DNA from: CAZAMB01 sp964501365
GTDB lineage: Bacteria; Planctomycetota; Phycisphaerae; UBA1845
Length of the DNA: 64,000 nucleotides
Direction of reading: 5' to 3'
Assembly (NCBI GenBank): GCA_964501365.1
Contig: CAZCST010000020.1
Location: 310,001-374,000, forward strand
The notes below the pieces were generated by a model. It had not been told where the DNA came from and did not search any database. It saw nothing but the letters and a program-made list of their open reading frames with translations. The first letter of the stretch is position 1; each line of letters opens with the position of its first letter. The position numbers were made by a program, and so were the translations under genes. This document shows positions 53,749 to 62,400 of this stretch, piece by piece.

Positions 53749-54942
53749 ATGGCGAATTCGACTGAAAATCCCGTTTCCTCAACGAATCGAAGGCGTCGCC
53801 CGATAAGAAGCCCAGGCATCCTCGTCATTGCCATCGGCATTTTCAGCGCCATTGTCACTTCGGCGATGGGACAAACCGGCATGGACCCGATGAACGGCAT
53901 GATCGCGCCGCTGGACATTTACGGCAACGCACAGGCACTCCACCCCGAGCGCCGCGCTCTCGATGTCTTTCAGAACGATGTCCAGCGCCAAATGCTTGGC
54001 GCGTATCAGGCCTACAATCGACCTGTCAGTCAGCGCGGATTCGGAACTTCTTTTGCCCTGCCCAGCGACCAGTTCATGAAGACGCTTCTGGGACGCCTGC
54101 GTCCCGGTGCAGCAATGCCCAGTACCTGGCAACAGCGTCCCAGTCCATTTGGTTTGCAGGAGCGGGAACGAAAATCGGCATTCAGCTCCTATGGTGGATT
54201 TTCGACGCGTCGAAGTCCTTATGCTTCGGGTGATGCGGAAGCAGCTCTTACACGCAAGCGCAGTCTGATTGCCGCCAACAGTTCCACCGCACCCATAGAA
54301 CGCAGCATGTTCAATAACGGCCGTCTCGGCACAATTCGCTTTCCAGTCGCCCAGACGCCATTTCAGGCGGCGCAAAATCCGACTGCCAGTCCGACGGCCC
54401 AAAATGGCGACGCCGACAATCAGGAATCACTCGACAAATACCTGGTCAGCGAATCGCAGGTTTTGCACGATCGCGCCCAGGCGGAAGGATGGAAGCAGTT
54501 TCGGGCGGGCGACTATCGCGGCGCCATTCGCACGTTTGAATCGGCGAGTATGCTGGATGAAAAGGATGCAGAGTCGCGCATCGGGGAAGTGTTCTGCTAC
54601 GTCAGCCTTGGCTCATTCCGGGCGGCCTTTCTGTCGCTGAATGCCATTCAAACGCGCGACGACAACCCGTTCCGCTATGACTTCTCCATGACCGACAAAT
54701 TCGGCGATATCGCCCAGGCGCAGCAGGTACGACTTCTGGCCCAGGGGATCGCGGAGGCCAGCGAGCAGGGCTCGGAGATGAAAGCACTCGGAATTCACGT
54801 GCTCTGGTACATGGGCGCGAAGGACGACGCCCTGCGGGCCGCACGCGCCCTGGCAGCCAAGGAGCCCAATCGTTCGTTTTCGAATTGGCCCAAACTCATG
54901 CAGGCGGCCATGATCAGGCCCCCGGCGGGAGTTGCACCCTAG
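53749..54942 (+). CDS. Exported TPR-like protein of unknown function
   Basis: The product is 397 residues from ATG 53749. Residues 20-42 form a signal or anchor (GILVIAIGIFSAIVTSAMG). A long low-complexity middle (Gln, Ser, Pro, Arg) follows. Residues about 240-385 are TPR-like (LHDRAQAEGWKQFRAGDYRGAIRTFESASML, RLLAQGIAEASEQGSEMKALGIHVLWYMGAKDDALRAARALAAKEP). No family is recognised for the N-terminal half. It precedes the nucleotide-sugar dehydratase gene by about 75 bp on the same strand, so a shared role in surface polysaccharide biogenesis is possible but not shown. Confidence 0.7.
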   Translation: MANSTENPVSSTNRRRRPIRSPGILVIAIGIFSAIVTSAMGQTGMDPMNGMIAPLDIYGNAQALHPERRALDVFQNDVQRQMLGAYQAYNRPVSQRGFGTSFALPSDQFMKTLLGRLRPGAAMPSTWQQRPSPFGLQERERKSAFSSYGGFSTRRSPYASGDAEAALTRKRSLIAANSSTAPIERSMFNNGRLGTIRFPVAQTPFQAAQNPTASPTAQNGDADNQESLDKYLVSESQVLHDRAQAEGWKQFRAGDYRGAIRTFESASMLDEKDAESRIGEVFCYVSLGSFRAAFLSLNAIQTRDDNPFRYDFSMTDKFGDIAQAQQVRLLAQGIAEASEQGSEMKALGIHVLWYMGAKDDALRAARALAAKEPNRSFSNWPKLMQAAMIRPPAGVAP

Positions 54943-55019
54943 ATCGCGTTTGAGGAAACGACATTGCGCGGCGCGGGGTCGCGGCCATAACTCGTTTCCA
55001 CTTGAAATCAGGCAACGGA

Positions 55020-57008
55020 ATGGAAAGCACCTCAACGCCCTCCCCGCCCCTTGCATTCATCAAATATCGCACTGCGATAGTGATCGCGGCACATGCCCTG
55101 CTCTTCGCCTTTGCGCTTCTTTCCGCATTCCTACTGGCCTATAACTTTCGCTGGGTGAGCGTCCAGGGTACGCAACCGGGCATCTGGTTTTACGATTTGT
55201 ATCTCCCGCTGCTGGCCATCGCCCTGCCGCTCAAGATCCTCGTTTTCTACGGGACGCGCCAGTTTCAAGGTTCCTGGCGCTACGTCGGCCTGCGCGATGT
55301 CTTCGGCGTGATCAGCGCCACGCTGATTGGATCGTTCCTGTTCCTCTCCGTCTATTTCGCCATCGAATACAGTTGGTACATGAAATACCGCCAGGCGCTC
55401 ATCGATCACTGGCCCGAACAATACCTCCGTCAGTCTGCGGTTTTCGCACTCGATTGGGCAGCCACCATCGCTTTCGTGTGCGCCGCGCGGATCATGGTGC
55501 GATTCTATTATGAGGAATTGCATCCACGCGCCGGGGGAGCCGTGCGTCGAGTGCTGATTTGCGGCGCGGGAAACGCCGGCGAGGCCCTGTTGCGCGAAAT
55601 CCTGCGGGCCGGAGCCGGACAATACGAGTGCATGGGATTTGTCGACGACGATGCCCCGCAGTTGCACAGCCGAATTCACGACGTGCCGATCGTTGGCCGG
55701 ACGAACCAGATCCGCGAATTGTGCGAACACTACGCCGTTCAGGAAGTGTTGATCGCCCTCCCCCAGGCCGGCCCGCGCCAAATCCGCCGGCTCGTCGAAC
55801 AGTGCGAAGGCACGGGCGTTCTGTTCCGCACGATGCCGGCACTGACCGACTTGATCGCCGGACGTGTGCAGGTCAGCCGCATCCGCGAGGTCAGCATCGC
55901 AGACCTTCTCGGCCGCGATGCCGTCCAACTCGACACTGACCTCATCCGCCGCGACCTGCGCGGAAAGCGGGTTCTTGTCACCGGCGCAGGAGGCAGCATC
56001 GGTTCCGAAATGTGCCGCCAGATTGCCGCTTTCTCACCGCAGCGCTTGATCCTCATCGAGCAGGCGGAAAACAATCTCTTTGAAATCGACCGGGAGCTTC
56101 GATCCCACTGGCCGCAACTGGATGTCTGCGCTTGTGTCGCCGACATCACCGATCGTCAGCGCATCGAGCGGGTGTTCCAGCAGGAGCAGCCTTCCAGCGT
56201 ATTCCACGCCGCCGCCCACAAGCACGTCCCCATCATGGAAATCAACCCCGGCGAAGCGATCAAAAACAACGTCGTCGGTACGATGAACGTGGCCAACGCC
56301 TGCCTGGCAAGCCGCGTGCATAAAATGGTCATGATATCCACCGATAAGGCCGTCAACCCCACCAGCATCATGGGCTGCACCAAACGCGTCGCGGAAATGT
56401 ATGTGCAGGGGCTTACCGGTTCGGACGTGACACACTTTGTCACCGTGCGATTCGGCAACGTGCTGGGCAGCAGCGGCAGCGTCGTGCCGATCTTCCGCCA
56501 GCAAATCGCGGCCGGCGGGCCGGTCACCGTCACGCACCCCGAAATGACCCGCTACTTCATGACTATTCCCGAGGCCGCACAGTTGGTCTTGCAGGCCGGG
56601 ACGATGGGAAGGGGCGGCGAGATTTACATGCTGCACATGGGCGAACCGGTCTCGATCATGGACCTCGCCCGCGACATGATCACGCTGAGCGGCCTGCGGC
56701 CTGGCGTGGATATCGAAATCGTTTTCACCGGCAAGCGCCCCGGCGAAAAACTCTACGAGGAACTCGCCAACGAAGGCGAAAACCTTGGCAGTACCAGCCA
56801 TCCCAAGATCGGCATCTGGAAACACCGCCATGAAAACCGCGAGCTGGTCCTTGCGGGCATCGAGCGATTGGTCGCACTCTCCGATGCGGGCGACCTCGCC
56901 GAAATCCAAAGCGAACTCAAGTCCATCGTCCCGGAATACAACCCCAACGGCGACACCGACTCCCGCCCGACGGCCTCCAGACCCACCGCCCTCAATGCTG
57001 CCCGATGA
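55020..57008 (+). CDS. Membrane nucleotide-sugar 4,6-dehydratase (CapD/WbpM/PglF family)
   Basis: The product is 662 residues from ATG 55020. Four transmembrane helices lie in the first 160 residues (AIVIAAHALLFAFALLSAFLLAYN and others). A first Rossmann motif follows, VLICGAGNAGEALLREI, then the dehydratase domain with VLVTGAGGSIGSEMCRQI (GxxGxxG), the catalytic ISTDKAVNPTSIMGCTKR segment and GKRPGEKLYEEL. These enzymes make UDP-4-keto-6-deoxy sugars at the start of capsule, O-antigen or glycoprotein sugar pathways. Other pathway genes are not adjacent, although a glycosyltransferase lies 2 kb downstream. Confidence 0.93.
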   Translation: MESTSTPSPPLAFIKYRTAIVIAAHALLFAFALLSAFLLAYNFRWVSVQGTQPGIWFYDLYLPLLAIALPLKILVFYGTRQFQGSWRYVGLRDVFGVISATLIGSFLFLSVYFAIEYSWYMKYRQALIDHWPEQYLRQSAVFALDWAATIAFVCAARIMVRFYYEELHPRAGGAVRRVLICGAGNAGEALLREILRAGAGQYECMGFVDDDAPQLHSRIHDVPIVGRTNQIRELCEHYAVQEVLIALPQAGPRQIRRLVEQCEGTGVLFRTMPALTDLIAGRVQVSRIREVSIADLLGRDAVQLDTDLIRRDLRGKRVLVTGAGGSIGSEMCRQIAAFSPQRLILIEQAENNLFEIDRELRSHWPQLDVCACVADITDRQRIERVFQQEQPSSVFHAAAHKHVPIMEINPGEAIKNNVVGTMNVANACLASRVHKMVMISTDKAVNPTSIMGCTKRVAEMYVQGLTGSDVTHFVTVRFGNVLGSSGSVVPIFRQQIAAGGPVTVTHPEMTRYFMTIPEAAQLVLQAGTMGRGGEIYMLHMGEPVSIMDLARDMITLSGLRPGVDIEIVFTGKRPGEKLYEELANEGENLGSTSHPKIGIWKHRHENRELVLAGIERLVALSDAGDLAEIQSELKSIVPEYNPNGDTDSRPTASRPTALNAAR

Positions 57009-57449
57009 GGAGTAGGGCTGTTCGCGCTACAATTTCGCTCTTCGGGAACTTCTGCTCGTGGGCAAGACAGTGGGATCATATGGCGTCAGCGTCAAGATTT
57101 TGTACATCGCAATTACATGCAGACTTCAACCGCACGTTCACATGCGCTAGGCCACAGTTGATCCGATTTTCGAACCAAAATGCGCGCGCCGCGCATGTTA
57201 TGAAAGGTGATGAACAGAATTGCCCAATTCGGCCGTACCTCCCTGCCCGCCGGACTCATGCCCCAAGATGTGGCACCCCAACATAGTCCTACCACAAGCG
57301 CAAAAAGAGTGCATGTCAATACGAACCCATTTCAAGGCTTTGCTTTATTTCCGGTGCGCATGCCCGACGTCGAATCAGGGGGGCCGCCCGTCGCTCGCGC
57401 CCCGGGCTCGGATGGTGCAACATGTTGCACCCTGCCGTAAACTTTAGGC
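57009..57449. other. Intergenic, 441 bp
   Basis: No gene, RNA gene or repeat element was recognised between the dehydratase and the ACMSD-like gene. A short TGCGCGCGCCGCGCA-like palindrome lies near 57180-57195. The ACMSD promoter was not identified. Confidence 0.35.
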
Positions 57450-58451
57450 GTGAAGATCGACTTGCATACGCACATGCTGCCGGAGCGCTGGCCGGACCTC
57501 GTTGCGCGGTATGGGTACGAGGGGTTCGTGCGGCTGGAGCATCACGCCCCATGCCGGGCGCGGATGATGGTCGGCGACAAGTGCTTCCGCGAAATCGAAG
57601 ACAACTGCTGGTCGCCGGGAAAACGCATCGAAGAGTGCGACGGCTTCGGAGTCACAATGCAGGTGATCTCCACCGTTCCGGTCATGTTCAGCTACTGGGC
57701 CAAGCCTGAGGATGCGCATGACCTTTCGCGAATGCTCAACGATCATCTTGCGGGAGTGGTGCGGGAACACCCAGCTCGATTTGCCTCGCTCGGCACGCTG
57801 CCGATGCAATCGCCGGACTTGGCGATTCGCGAGCTGGAGCGCTGCATGAAAACACTCCACATGCCGGGCGTACAGATTGGCTCGCACGTGAACGGCAGGA
57901 ATCTCGATGACGCCGGTGTGTTCGCGGTGTTTGAGGCCGCTGAGCAGCTTGGGGCGGCCGTGTTCGTGCATCCCTGGGATATGCTGGCCAAGGAGCGGAT
58001 GAGCAAGTACTGGCTTGGCTGGCTGGTGGGCATGCCCGCCGAGACGGCCCTGGCGATTTGCTCGGTGATTTTTGGCGGCGTACTGGACCGTCTGCCGCGT
58101 CTGCGAATCGGATTTGCGCATGGTGGTGGAGCGTTTCCGGGGACGATCGGTCGCATCCAGGCCGGTTACGATTCCCGGCCAGACTTGTGCGGGCAGCATT
58201 GCAAGGCCGGTCCGCGCTCGTACCTGGGCCGGTTTTACGTCGATTCGCTTACTCACGATGCCGACGCCCTACGGCACCTGGTCCGCTTGGTCGGCGCGAA
58301 TCGCGTTGCTCTCGGCACCGATTATCCCTTCCCGCTCGGCGAGCAACGGCCCGGCGAACTGATTGATTCGATTTCTGAATTCACTGGAGAAACAAGGAAT
58401 CAACTGCTCTTTGCAACGGCCCAGGAATTTCTAGGCCAAGACACAAAATAG
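57450..58451 (+). CDS. ACMSD-like amidohydrolase (aminocarboxymuconate-semialdehyde decarboxylase)
   Basis: A 333-residue amidohydrolase-superfamily enzyme, start GTG 57450. It has the ACMSD metal site at the same numbering I recall for the human enzyme: His6 and His8 in MKIDLHTHMLP, His174 in VFVHPWDM, Asp291 in LGTDYPFPLGE. The catalytic His224 is in GFAHGGGAFP. Family blocks STVPVMFSYWAKPED, GTLPMQSPDLA, PGVQIGSHVN and KYWLGWLVGMPAETALAICS are all present. ACMSD decarboxylates 2-amino-3-carboxymuconate semialdehyde in tryptophan/kynurenine or 2-nitrobenzoate catabolism. No other gene of those pathways is in the window. Confidence 0.9.
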   Translation: MKIDLHTHMLPERWPDLVARYGYEGFVRLEHHAPCRARMMVGDKCFREIEDNCWSPGKRIEECDGFGVTMQVISTVPVMFSYWAKPEDAHDLSRMLNDHLAGVVREHPARFASLGTLPMQSPDLAIRELERCMKTLHMPGVQIGSHVNGRNLDDAGVFAVFEAAEQLGAAVFVHPWDMLAKERMSKYWLGWLVGMPAETALAICSVIFGGVLDRLPRLRIGFAHGGGAFPGTIGRIQAGYDSRPDLCGQHCKAGPRSYLGRFYVDSLTHDADALRHLVRLVGANRVALGTDYPFPLGEQRPGELIDSISEFTGETRNQLLFATAQEFLGQDTK

Positions 58452-58456
58452 GCCCG

Positions 58457-58495
58457 TTGGCAAAATTTGACATTTATTGCCAAATATCGTATCAT
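58457..58495 (+). promoter_or_regulatory. parDE-type promoter with overlapping inverted-repeat operator
   Basis: TTGACA (58467-58472), a 17-bp spacer and TATCAT (58490-58495) make a near-consensus sigma-70 promoter. An inverted repeat TTGGCAA (58457-58463) / TTGCCAA (58477-58483) straddles the -35 box, as expected for an operator bound by the antitoxin. The predicted start point lies at the antitoxin ATG. Confidence 0.75.
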
Positions 58496-58502
58496 TAAAA
58501 GC

Positions 58503-58778
58503 ATGACAACCATGAACATATCTCTCCCGGATGAGATGCGCGCCTTCGTCGAGGAGCAACTCAAGAGCGGCGGTTACAGCACGGCCAGCGAGTATGTCCG
58601 CGAGCTCATTCGCGAGGCGCAAAAAGCGAAAGCCCAGGCGCGGCTCGAAGCCCTTCTACTCGAAGGCCTCGACAGTGGAGAGCCGGTCAAAATCACGCCT
58701 GAGTTTTGGAAAGAACGACGTCAGGAATTTGAGCGTCGCATCCAGGCGCGAGCCAGGAACAATAAAAAGAACGAATAA
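58503..58778 (+). CDS. ParD/CopG-type antitoxin
   Basis: The product is 91 residues from ATG 58503 (ATG 58512 is an alternative). It has a ribbon-helix-helix N-terminus, MNISLPDEMRAFVEEQLKSGGYSTASEYVRELIREAQ, as in the ParD/CC2985 family, and a charged C-terminal tail that would wrap the toxin (ITPEFWKERRQEFERRIQ). It represses its own promoter by binding the inverted repeat upstream, by family analogy. No ribosome site precedes either ATG, and the promoter predicts a leaderless message. Its stop overlaps the toxin start (TAATG). Confidence 0.9.
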   Translation: MTTMNISLPDEMRAFVEEQLKSGGYSTASEYVRELIREAQKAKAQARLEALLLEGLDSGEPVKITPEFWKERRQEFERRIQARARNNKKNE

Positions 58779-59092
58779 TGCAATACCGTGTGCGTCCAGC
58801 CGCGCAAGTTGATATTGATGACATCGCGGAATATCTCGCGGGAGATCGAATCGAAGTGGGTGAGCGGTTCCTTACCCAAGTGGATCTCACGATAAAAGAA
58901 ATTATGGCAACGCCGGGGCTGGGTGCTATACGCGAGCTGATCAACATCCGAATTGCCGGATTGCGACAAAGGCGCGTCAACGGATTTCCGAATTGGCTTG
59001 TTTTCTACATTGTAACGGCTGAGAGCATTGACGTCATTCGCGTGCTGCATGGCGCGAGGGATTTGGAGCACATATTCAGGGAAGAAGAATGA
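58778..59092 (+). CDS. ParE/RelE-superfamily toxin
   Basis: The 104-residue protein has the ParE/RelE fold pattern: YRVRPAAQVDIDDIAEYLAGDRIEVGERFLTQVDLTIKEIMATPGLGA, then RQRRVNGFPNWLVFYIVTAESIDVIRVLHGARDLEHIF. The closing RVLHGARDL is the usual end block of this family. It starts with ATG overlapping the antitoxin stop, so the two are translationally coupled. ParE members inhibit DNA gyrase and RelE members cleave mRNA; the sequence does not settle which applies. No damage is evident, so the pair is likely functional. Confidence 0.9.
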   Translation: MQYRVRPAAQVDIDDIAEYLAGDRIEVGERFLTQVDLTIKEIMATPGLGAIRELINIRIAGLRQRRVNGFPNWLVFYIVTAESIDVIRVLHGARDLEHIFREEE

Positions 59093-59160
59093 TTCCACCC
59101 AGACCCAGAAAATGCCCGTTTCTTGCGGATTTTCCGTGCAAGGGCTACAAGTAATCACGG

Positions 59161-60213
59161 ATGGCAAGGATTGTGTATGGAGTTTCGGGGGATGGGTATG
59201 GGCATGCGGTGCGGGCGCATAGCGTGGGCGAAGGGCTCATGGGGCGCGGCCACGACGTCCGCTTCGTGGGGAGTCACCGCAGCGTTGCCTACCTGAACAA
59301 GCACTTCCCGGAGCGTGTACACGAAACCCTTGGGCTGCGGATGACGTATCGGGAGGGCCGCGTTGCAGTTCTCGACACGGTCATGCGGAATGCGGCCAAG
59401 CTGGTCGGGTCGCTCCGTTCATCGAACCGGTCGCTGTCGCAGATGCTGCGGTCGTTCCGGCCCGAATTCGTCATTACCGACTTCGAGCCGTTCACCGCGT
59501 TTTGGGCGAGACAATCCGGAGTGCCCTACATCAGCCTGGACAATCAACACCTTTTGACGCACTGCGAACTTGATCATCCGGTCCGCTTTGGCAGCGACGT
59601 ACTCAACGCATACCTGACGATCCGGTTGTACTATGGCGGTGCAAAGCGATATCTGATCACTACGTTCATCCAGGCGCCTGTTCGCTATCAGCCGGCCACG
59701 ATCATCGATCCCGTGCTGCGTCCGGTGGTCTATGAAACGACTCCCGCCCGGGGAGATTTCCTAGTGGCCTACAAGGGCGCGGGCGGGGAGAACCTCGGTA
59801 TGCAGCGAGTACTGGAGGACTATTCGCGCGTGCCGATTCGCGCGTATGGATTCGGAGTGCTGGGCCCGCGCGGGCGAGGCAAGACGATCTTCAAGCCATT
59901 CTGCTCAAACGAGTTCCTGCATGATCTGGCCACCTGCGCTGGAGTGATTTCGTCGGCGGGGCACAGCCTGGTTTGCGAATCACTCTTCTTCGAGAAACCC
60001 ATGTTGCTCATTCCCGTCGCCGCGCAATACGAGCAACTCCTCAACGCCCACCATGTCGAGAAGATTGGTGCAGGAATGGCTGCTGCGAAACTTACGTCAC
60101 AATCCATTGATCAATTTGTTGACCGATTGGATGAATTCCGCGCCGCCATGAGTGGAAAGCACAAGGCCGATCTTAAGCCGGTACTCGATGCCGTCGAACG
60201 CGAAATCCCCTGA
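59161..60213 (+). CDS. GT-B fold glycosyltransferase family protein (MJ1255-like)
   Basis: The 350-residue protein has an N-terminal RIVYGVSGDGYGHAVRAHSVGEGL, as in MurG-like/MJ1255-type transferases, and a C-terminal donor site VISSAGHSLVCESLFFEKPMLLIPVAAQYEQLLNAHHVEKIGAG. This places it in the GT28-like glycosyltransferase group. Sugar donor and acceptor cannot be read from sequence. It is followed four bases later by threonine synthase, so the two are probably one transcript; a shared pathway is not evident. Confidence 0.85.
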   Translation: MARIVYGVSGDGYGHAVRAHSVGEGLMGRGHDVRFVGSHRSVAYLNKHFPERVHETLGLRMTYREGRVAVLDTVMRNAAKLVGSLRSSNRSLSQMLRSFRPEFVITDFEPFTAFWARQSGVPYISLDNQHLLTHCELDHPVRFGSDVLNAYLTIRLYYGGAKRYLITTFIQAPVRYQPATIIDPVLRPVVYETTPARGDFLVAYKGAGGENLGMQRVLEDYSRVPIRAYGFGVLGPRGRGKTIFKPFCSNEFLHDLATCAGVISSAGHSLVCESLFFEKPMLLIPVAAQYEQLLNAHHVEKIGAGMAAAKLTSQSIDQFVDRLDEFRAAMSGKHKADLKPVLDAVEREIP

Positions 60214-60216
60214 ACC

Positions 60217-61440
60217 ATGCCCAGCTTTGTCAGCCATCTTGAATCGGCCATCGACGGCACCACATTCCCGCCGGATCAACTGCGCACCGTTCATCAGGGC
60301 CGGCCGCTGTGGGTTCGCTATGACCTTGAGGCGGTGCGCAAGACCGTTCGCTGGGCGGACATGGTGAGCCGACCCGCAACCATGTGGCGATACCGGGAGT
60401 TGCTGCCGCTACCGGACGGCGCTGAGCCGGTGACGCTGGGTGAAACGATGACTCCGCTGCTTGCCGCGCCGCGACTAGCAAAATCGCTGGGCCTGGAGCA
60501 TTTCTGGATCAAGGACGAATCACGACTTCCCACCGGATCATTCAAAAGCCGCGGGTTATCGATGGCCGTCACGATGGCCCGACATTTCGGCGTCAAACGG
60601 CTTGCGATACCGACTGCCGGCAACGCCGGCGGAGCGATGGCAGCCTACGCGGCGCGGGCGGGCTTGGAAGCCTACGTATTCATGCCGCGCGACACGCCAA
60701 TTGTGAATCAGATCGAATGCGTGCTGTCCGGAGCGAAGACATTCCTAGTCAACGGCCTCATCAACGATTGCGGCGCGATCGTGCGAAACGGTGTGGAAAA
60801 GATGGGGTGGTTCGATTGCTCGACGCTCAAAGAGCCCTATCGACTGGAGGGCAAGAAAACGATGGGGCTTGAGCTGGCCGAGCAGTTTGAGATGGACTTG
60901 CCGGACGTAATTCTCTATCCCACTGGCGGAGGCACGGGGCTGATCGGCATGTGGAAGGCGTTTGCGGAATTGCGAGCGCTCGGATGGCTGAAAGCGGAAA
61001 AGTTTCCGCGCATGATCGCTGTCCAAAGCGACGGTTGTGCGCCAATCGCGCGGGCGTTCGTGGAGGATGAGCGCCATGCCCGACCCTGGGACAACGCCGC
61101 GACCTGCGCGAGCGGACTCCGCGTCCCCGCCGCAGTCGGCGACTTCATGATTCTTGATGCCGTTCGCGAAAGCAGCGGTGAGGCCGTGGCCGTCCCCGAA
61201 AATCGAATCGCAGAAACCATGCGTCGGACAAGCGGCCTGGATGGCATCGCCCTTTGCCCCGAAGCGGCGGCATGCGTGCTGGCTGCTGAAATGCTGATTG
61301 CGAACAGGAACATTCGTCGCGACGACCGCGTCGTCCTGTTCAACACCGGCTCAGCAACGAAATATGTTGAGACCGTCCCGATAAGCCTTCCGCTCATTGA
61401 TAACCCGCACACGCTCGATTATGGGCGCTTCATGCCGTGA
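60217..61440 (+). CDS. thrC: Threonine synthase
   Basis: A 407-residue PLP enzyme that makes threonine from O-phosphohomoserine. The PLP Lys110 lies in PTGSFKSRGLSMAV, and the phosphate-binding glycine loop is in VILYPTGGGTGLIGMWKAF. The N-terminal TPLLAAPRLAKSLG and GNAGGAMAAYAARAGLEAYVFMP blocks match the long threonine synthase group. ATG 60217 lies four bases after the glycosyltransferase stop. The catalytic residues look intact; other threonine genes are not nearby. Confidence 0.9.
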   Translation: MPSFVSHLESAIDGTTFPPDQLRTVHQGRPLWVRYDLEAVRKTVRWADMVSRPATMWRYRELLPLPDGAEPVTLGETMTPLLAAPRLAKSLGLEHFWIKDESRLPTGSFKSRGLSMAVTMARHFGVKRLAIPTAGNAGGAMAAYAARAGLEAYVFMPRDTPIVNQIECVLSGAKTFLVNGLINDCGAIVRNGVEKMGWFDCSTLKEPYRLEGKKTMGLELAEQFEMDLPDVILYPTGGGTGLIGMWKAFAELRALGWLKAEKFPRMIAVQSDGCAPIARAFVEDERHARPWDNAATCASGLRVPAAVGDFMILDAVRESSGEAVAVPENRIAETMRRTSGLDGIALCPEAAACVLAAEMLIANRNIRRDDRVVLFNTGSATKYVETVPISLPLIDNPHTLDYGRFMP

Positions 61441-61578
61441 TCTGTCCAGTGCAAACCGTGATATAGGACCCCCTTCAAGTCTCATGCACGGATCGTTCTC
61501 GCAATCCGATAGAAGAACCGTGCGCGGTACGGGCGGCGTGCGGAATAAGACGAATTCATTGCAAAGGGGTGCGAGCTC

Positions 61579-62193
61579 ATGCGGATAAATCGAATGATTG
61601 TTGTATTGACGATGGTTGGCAGTTTGTTTACCGCAAGCGCAGGCTGCGGAAATCGCAACAATGCAGTGCCGGATCGTGTCACCATCGAACTGCCTGATGG
61701 AACTACGACGACGGTTACGCTCGGCGCCGGGGTTCCGTCGCTGGCGGATTCGACATGGGAGTTTTTCGTGACGGGCCAACTGGAGTCTTCTTCGGCTCAG
61801 AGCCTGCCGTTCCTGGTGATTACGTTCGGTCCGGATGGTGAATTAACCCGCTTCGACGGCAACACGTTCTCGCCCGAGATTTTCGGCGACACCATCTACT
61901 TCGATGGAAACAATCACAATACCAATCAGCAGGGACTCAGCTACACCGCAGGAACCTATGGGGCCGAAACCACCGACGCCAGCGGGTTCAGTTTTGTGGG
62001 TCGTCTGACTGCGTTTGCAGCCGGTTTCACCGCCGCCAACGCCACCGCCACCGCAACGGGGACGTACGATGCGCACGATCCTGACACGATGACCGGTGAA
62101 TTTACGTTCTCGGTTAGGGCGACAGTAGACTTCATCCCGAATGCGAACATGGACCTGGGGTACAGCTTCATTGCCCACCGGGTGGCTGAATAG
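61579..62193 (+). CDS. Putative lipoprotein of unknown function
   Basis: The 204-residue protein has AAAGGGGTG upstream of ATG 61579 and a leader ending in lipobox ASAGCGN. The body is a Thr/Gly/Phe-rich beta protein (TIELPDGTTTTVTLGAG, GFSFVGRLTAFAAGFT, DTMTGEFTFSVRATVDF) of no family I recognise. It stands alone and ends at a strong terminator. Confidence 0.7.
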   Translation: MRINRMIVVLTMVGSLFTASAGCGNRNNAVPDRVTIELPDGTTTTVTLGAGVPSLADSTWEFFVTGQLESSSAQSLPFLVITFGPDGELTRFDGNTFSPEIFGDTIYFDGNNHNTNQQGLSYTAGTYGAETTDASGFSFVGRLTAFAAGFTAANATATATGTYDAHDPDTMTGEFTFSVRATVDFIPNANMDLGYSFIAHRVAE

Positions 62194-62224
62194 AAACGAT
62201 AATCACCTGATCTTGATACCGGAT

Positions 62225-62263
62225 CCCTCGCCCTTTTTTCAATGAGGGCGAGGGTTTCTTGTT
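62225..62263 (+). terminator. Rho-independent terminator after the lipoprotein gene
   Basis: A perfect 10-bp stem CCCTCGCCCT/AGGGCGAGGG (62225-62234 and 62245-62254) with a 10-nt loop, followed by TTTCTTGTT, lies 30 bp after the stop codon. Confidence 0.8.
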
Positions 62264-62284
62264 AACGCGAGGAATCGCCGCAGA

Positions 62285-62314
62285 TTGACGCGCCGCGACC
62301 GAAATCTGTATACT
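62285..62314 (+). promoter_or_regulatory. Candidate promoter of the acyl-CoA dehydrogenase gene
   Basis: TTGACG, an 18-bp spacer and TATACT lie between the upstream terminator and the acyl-CoA dehydrogenase ATG (62401). This gives a leader of about 80 nt. Confidence 0.6.
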
Positions 62315-62400
62315 CGCGCTGCAGTAAGAAATGGCTTGGAAATGGGTCGCTCAAAGCCTGGTTCCGGTGTCGAGCGTTTTCACATTGAGTACGAACGCAC

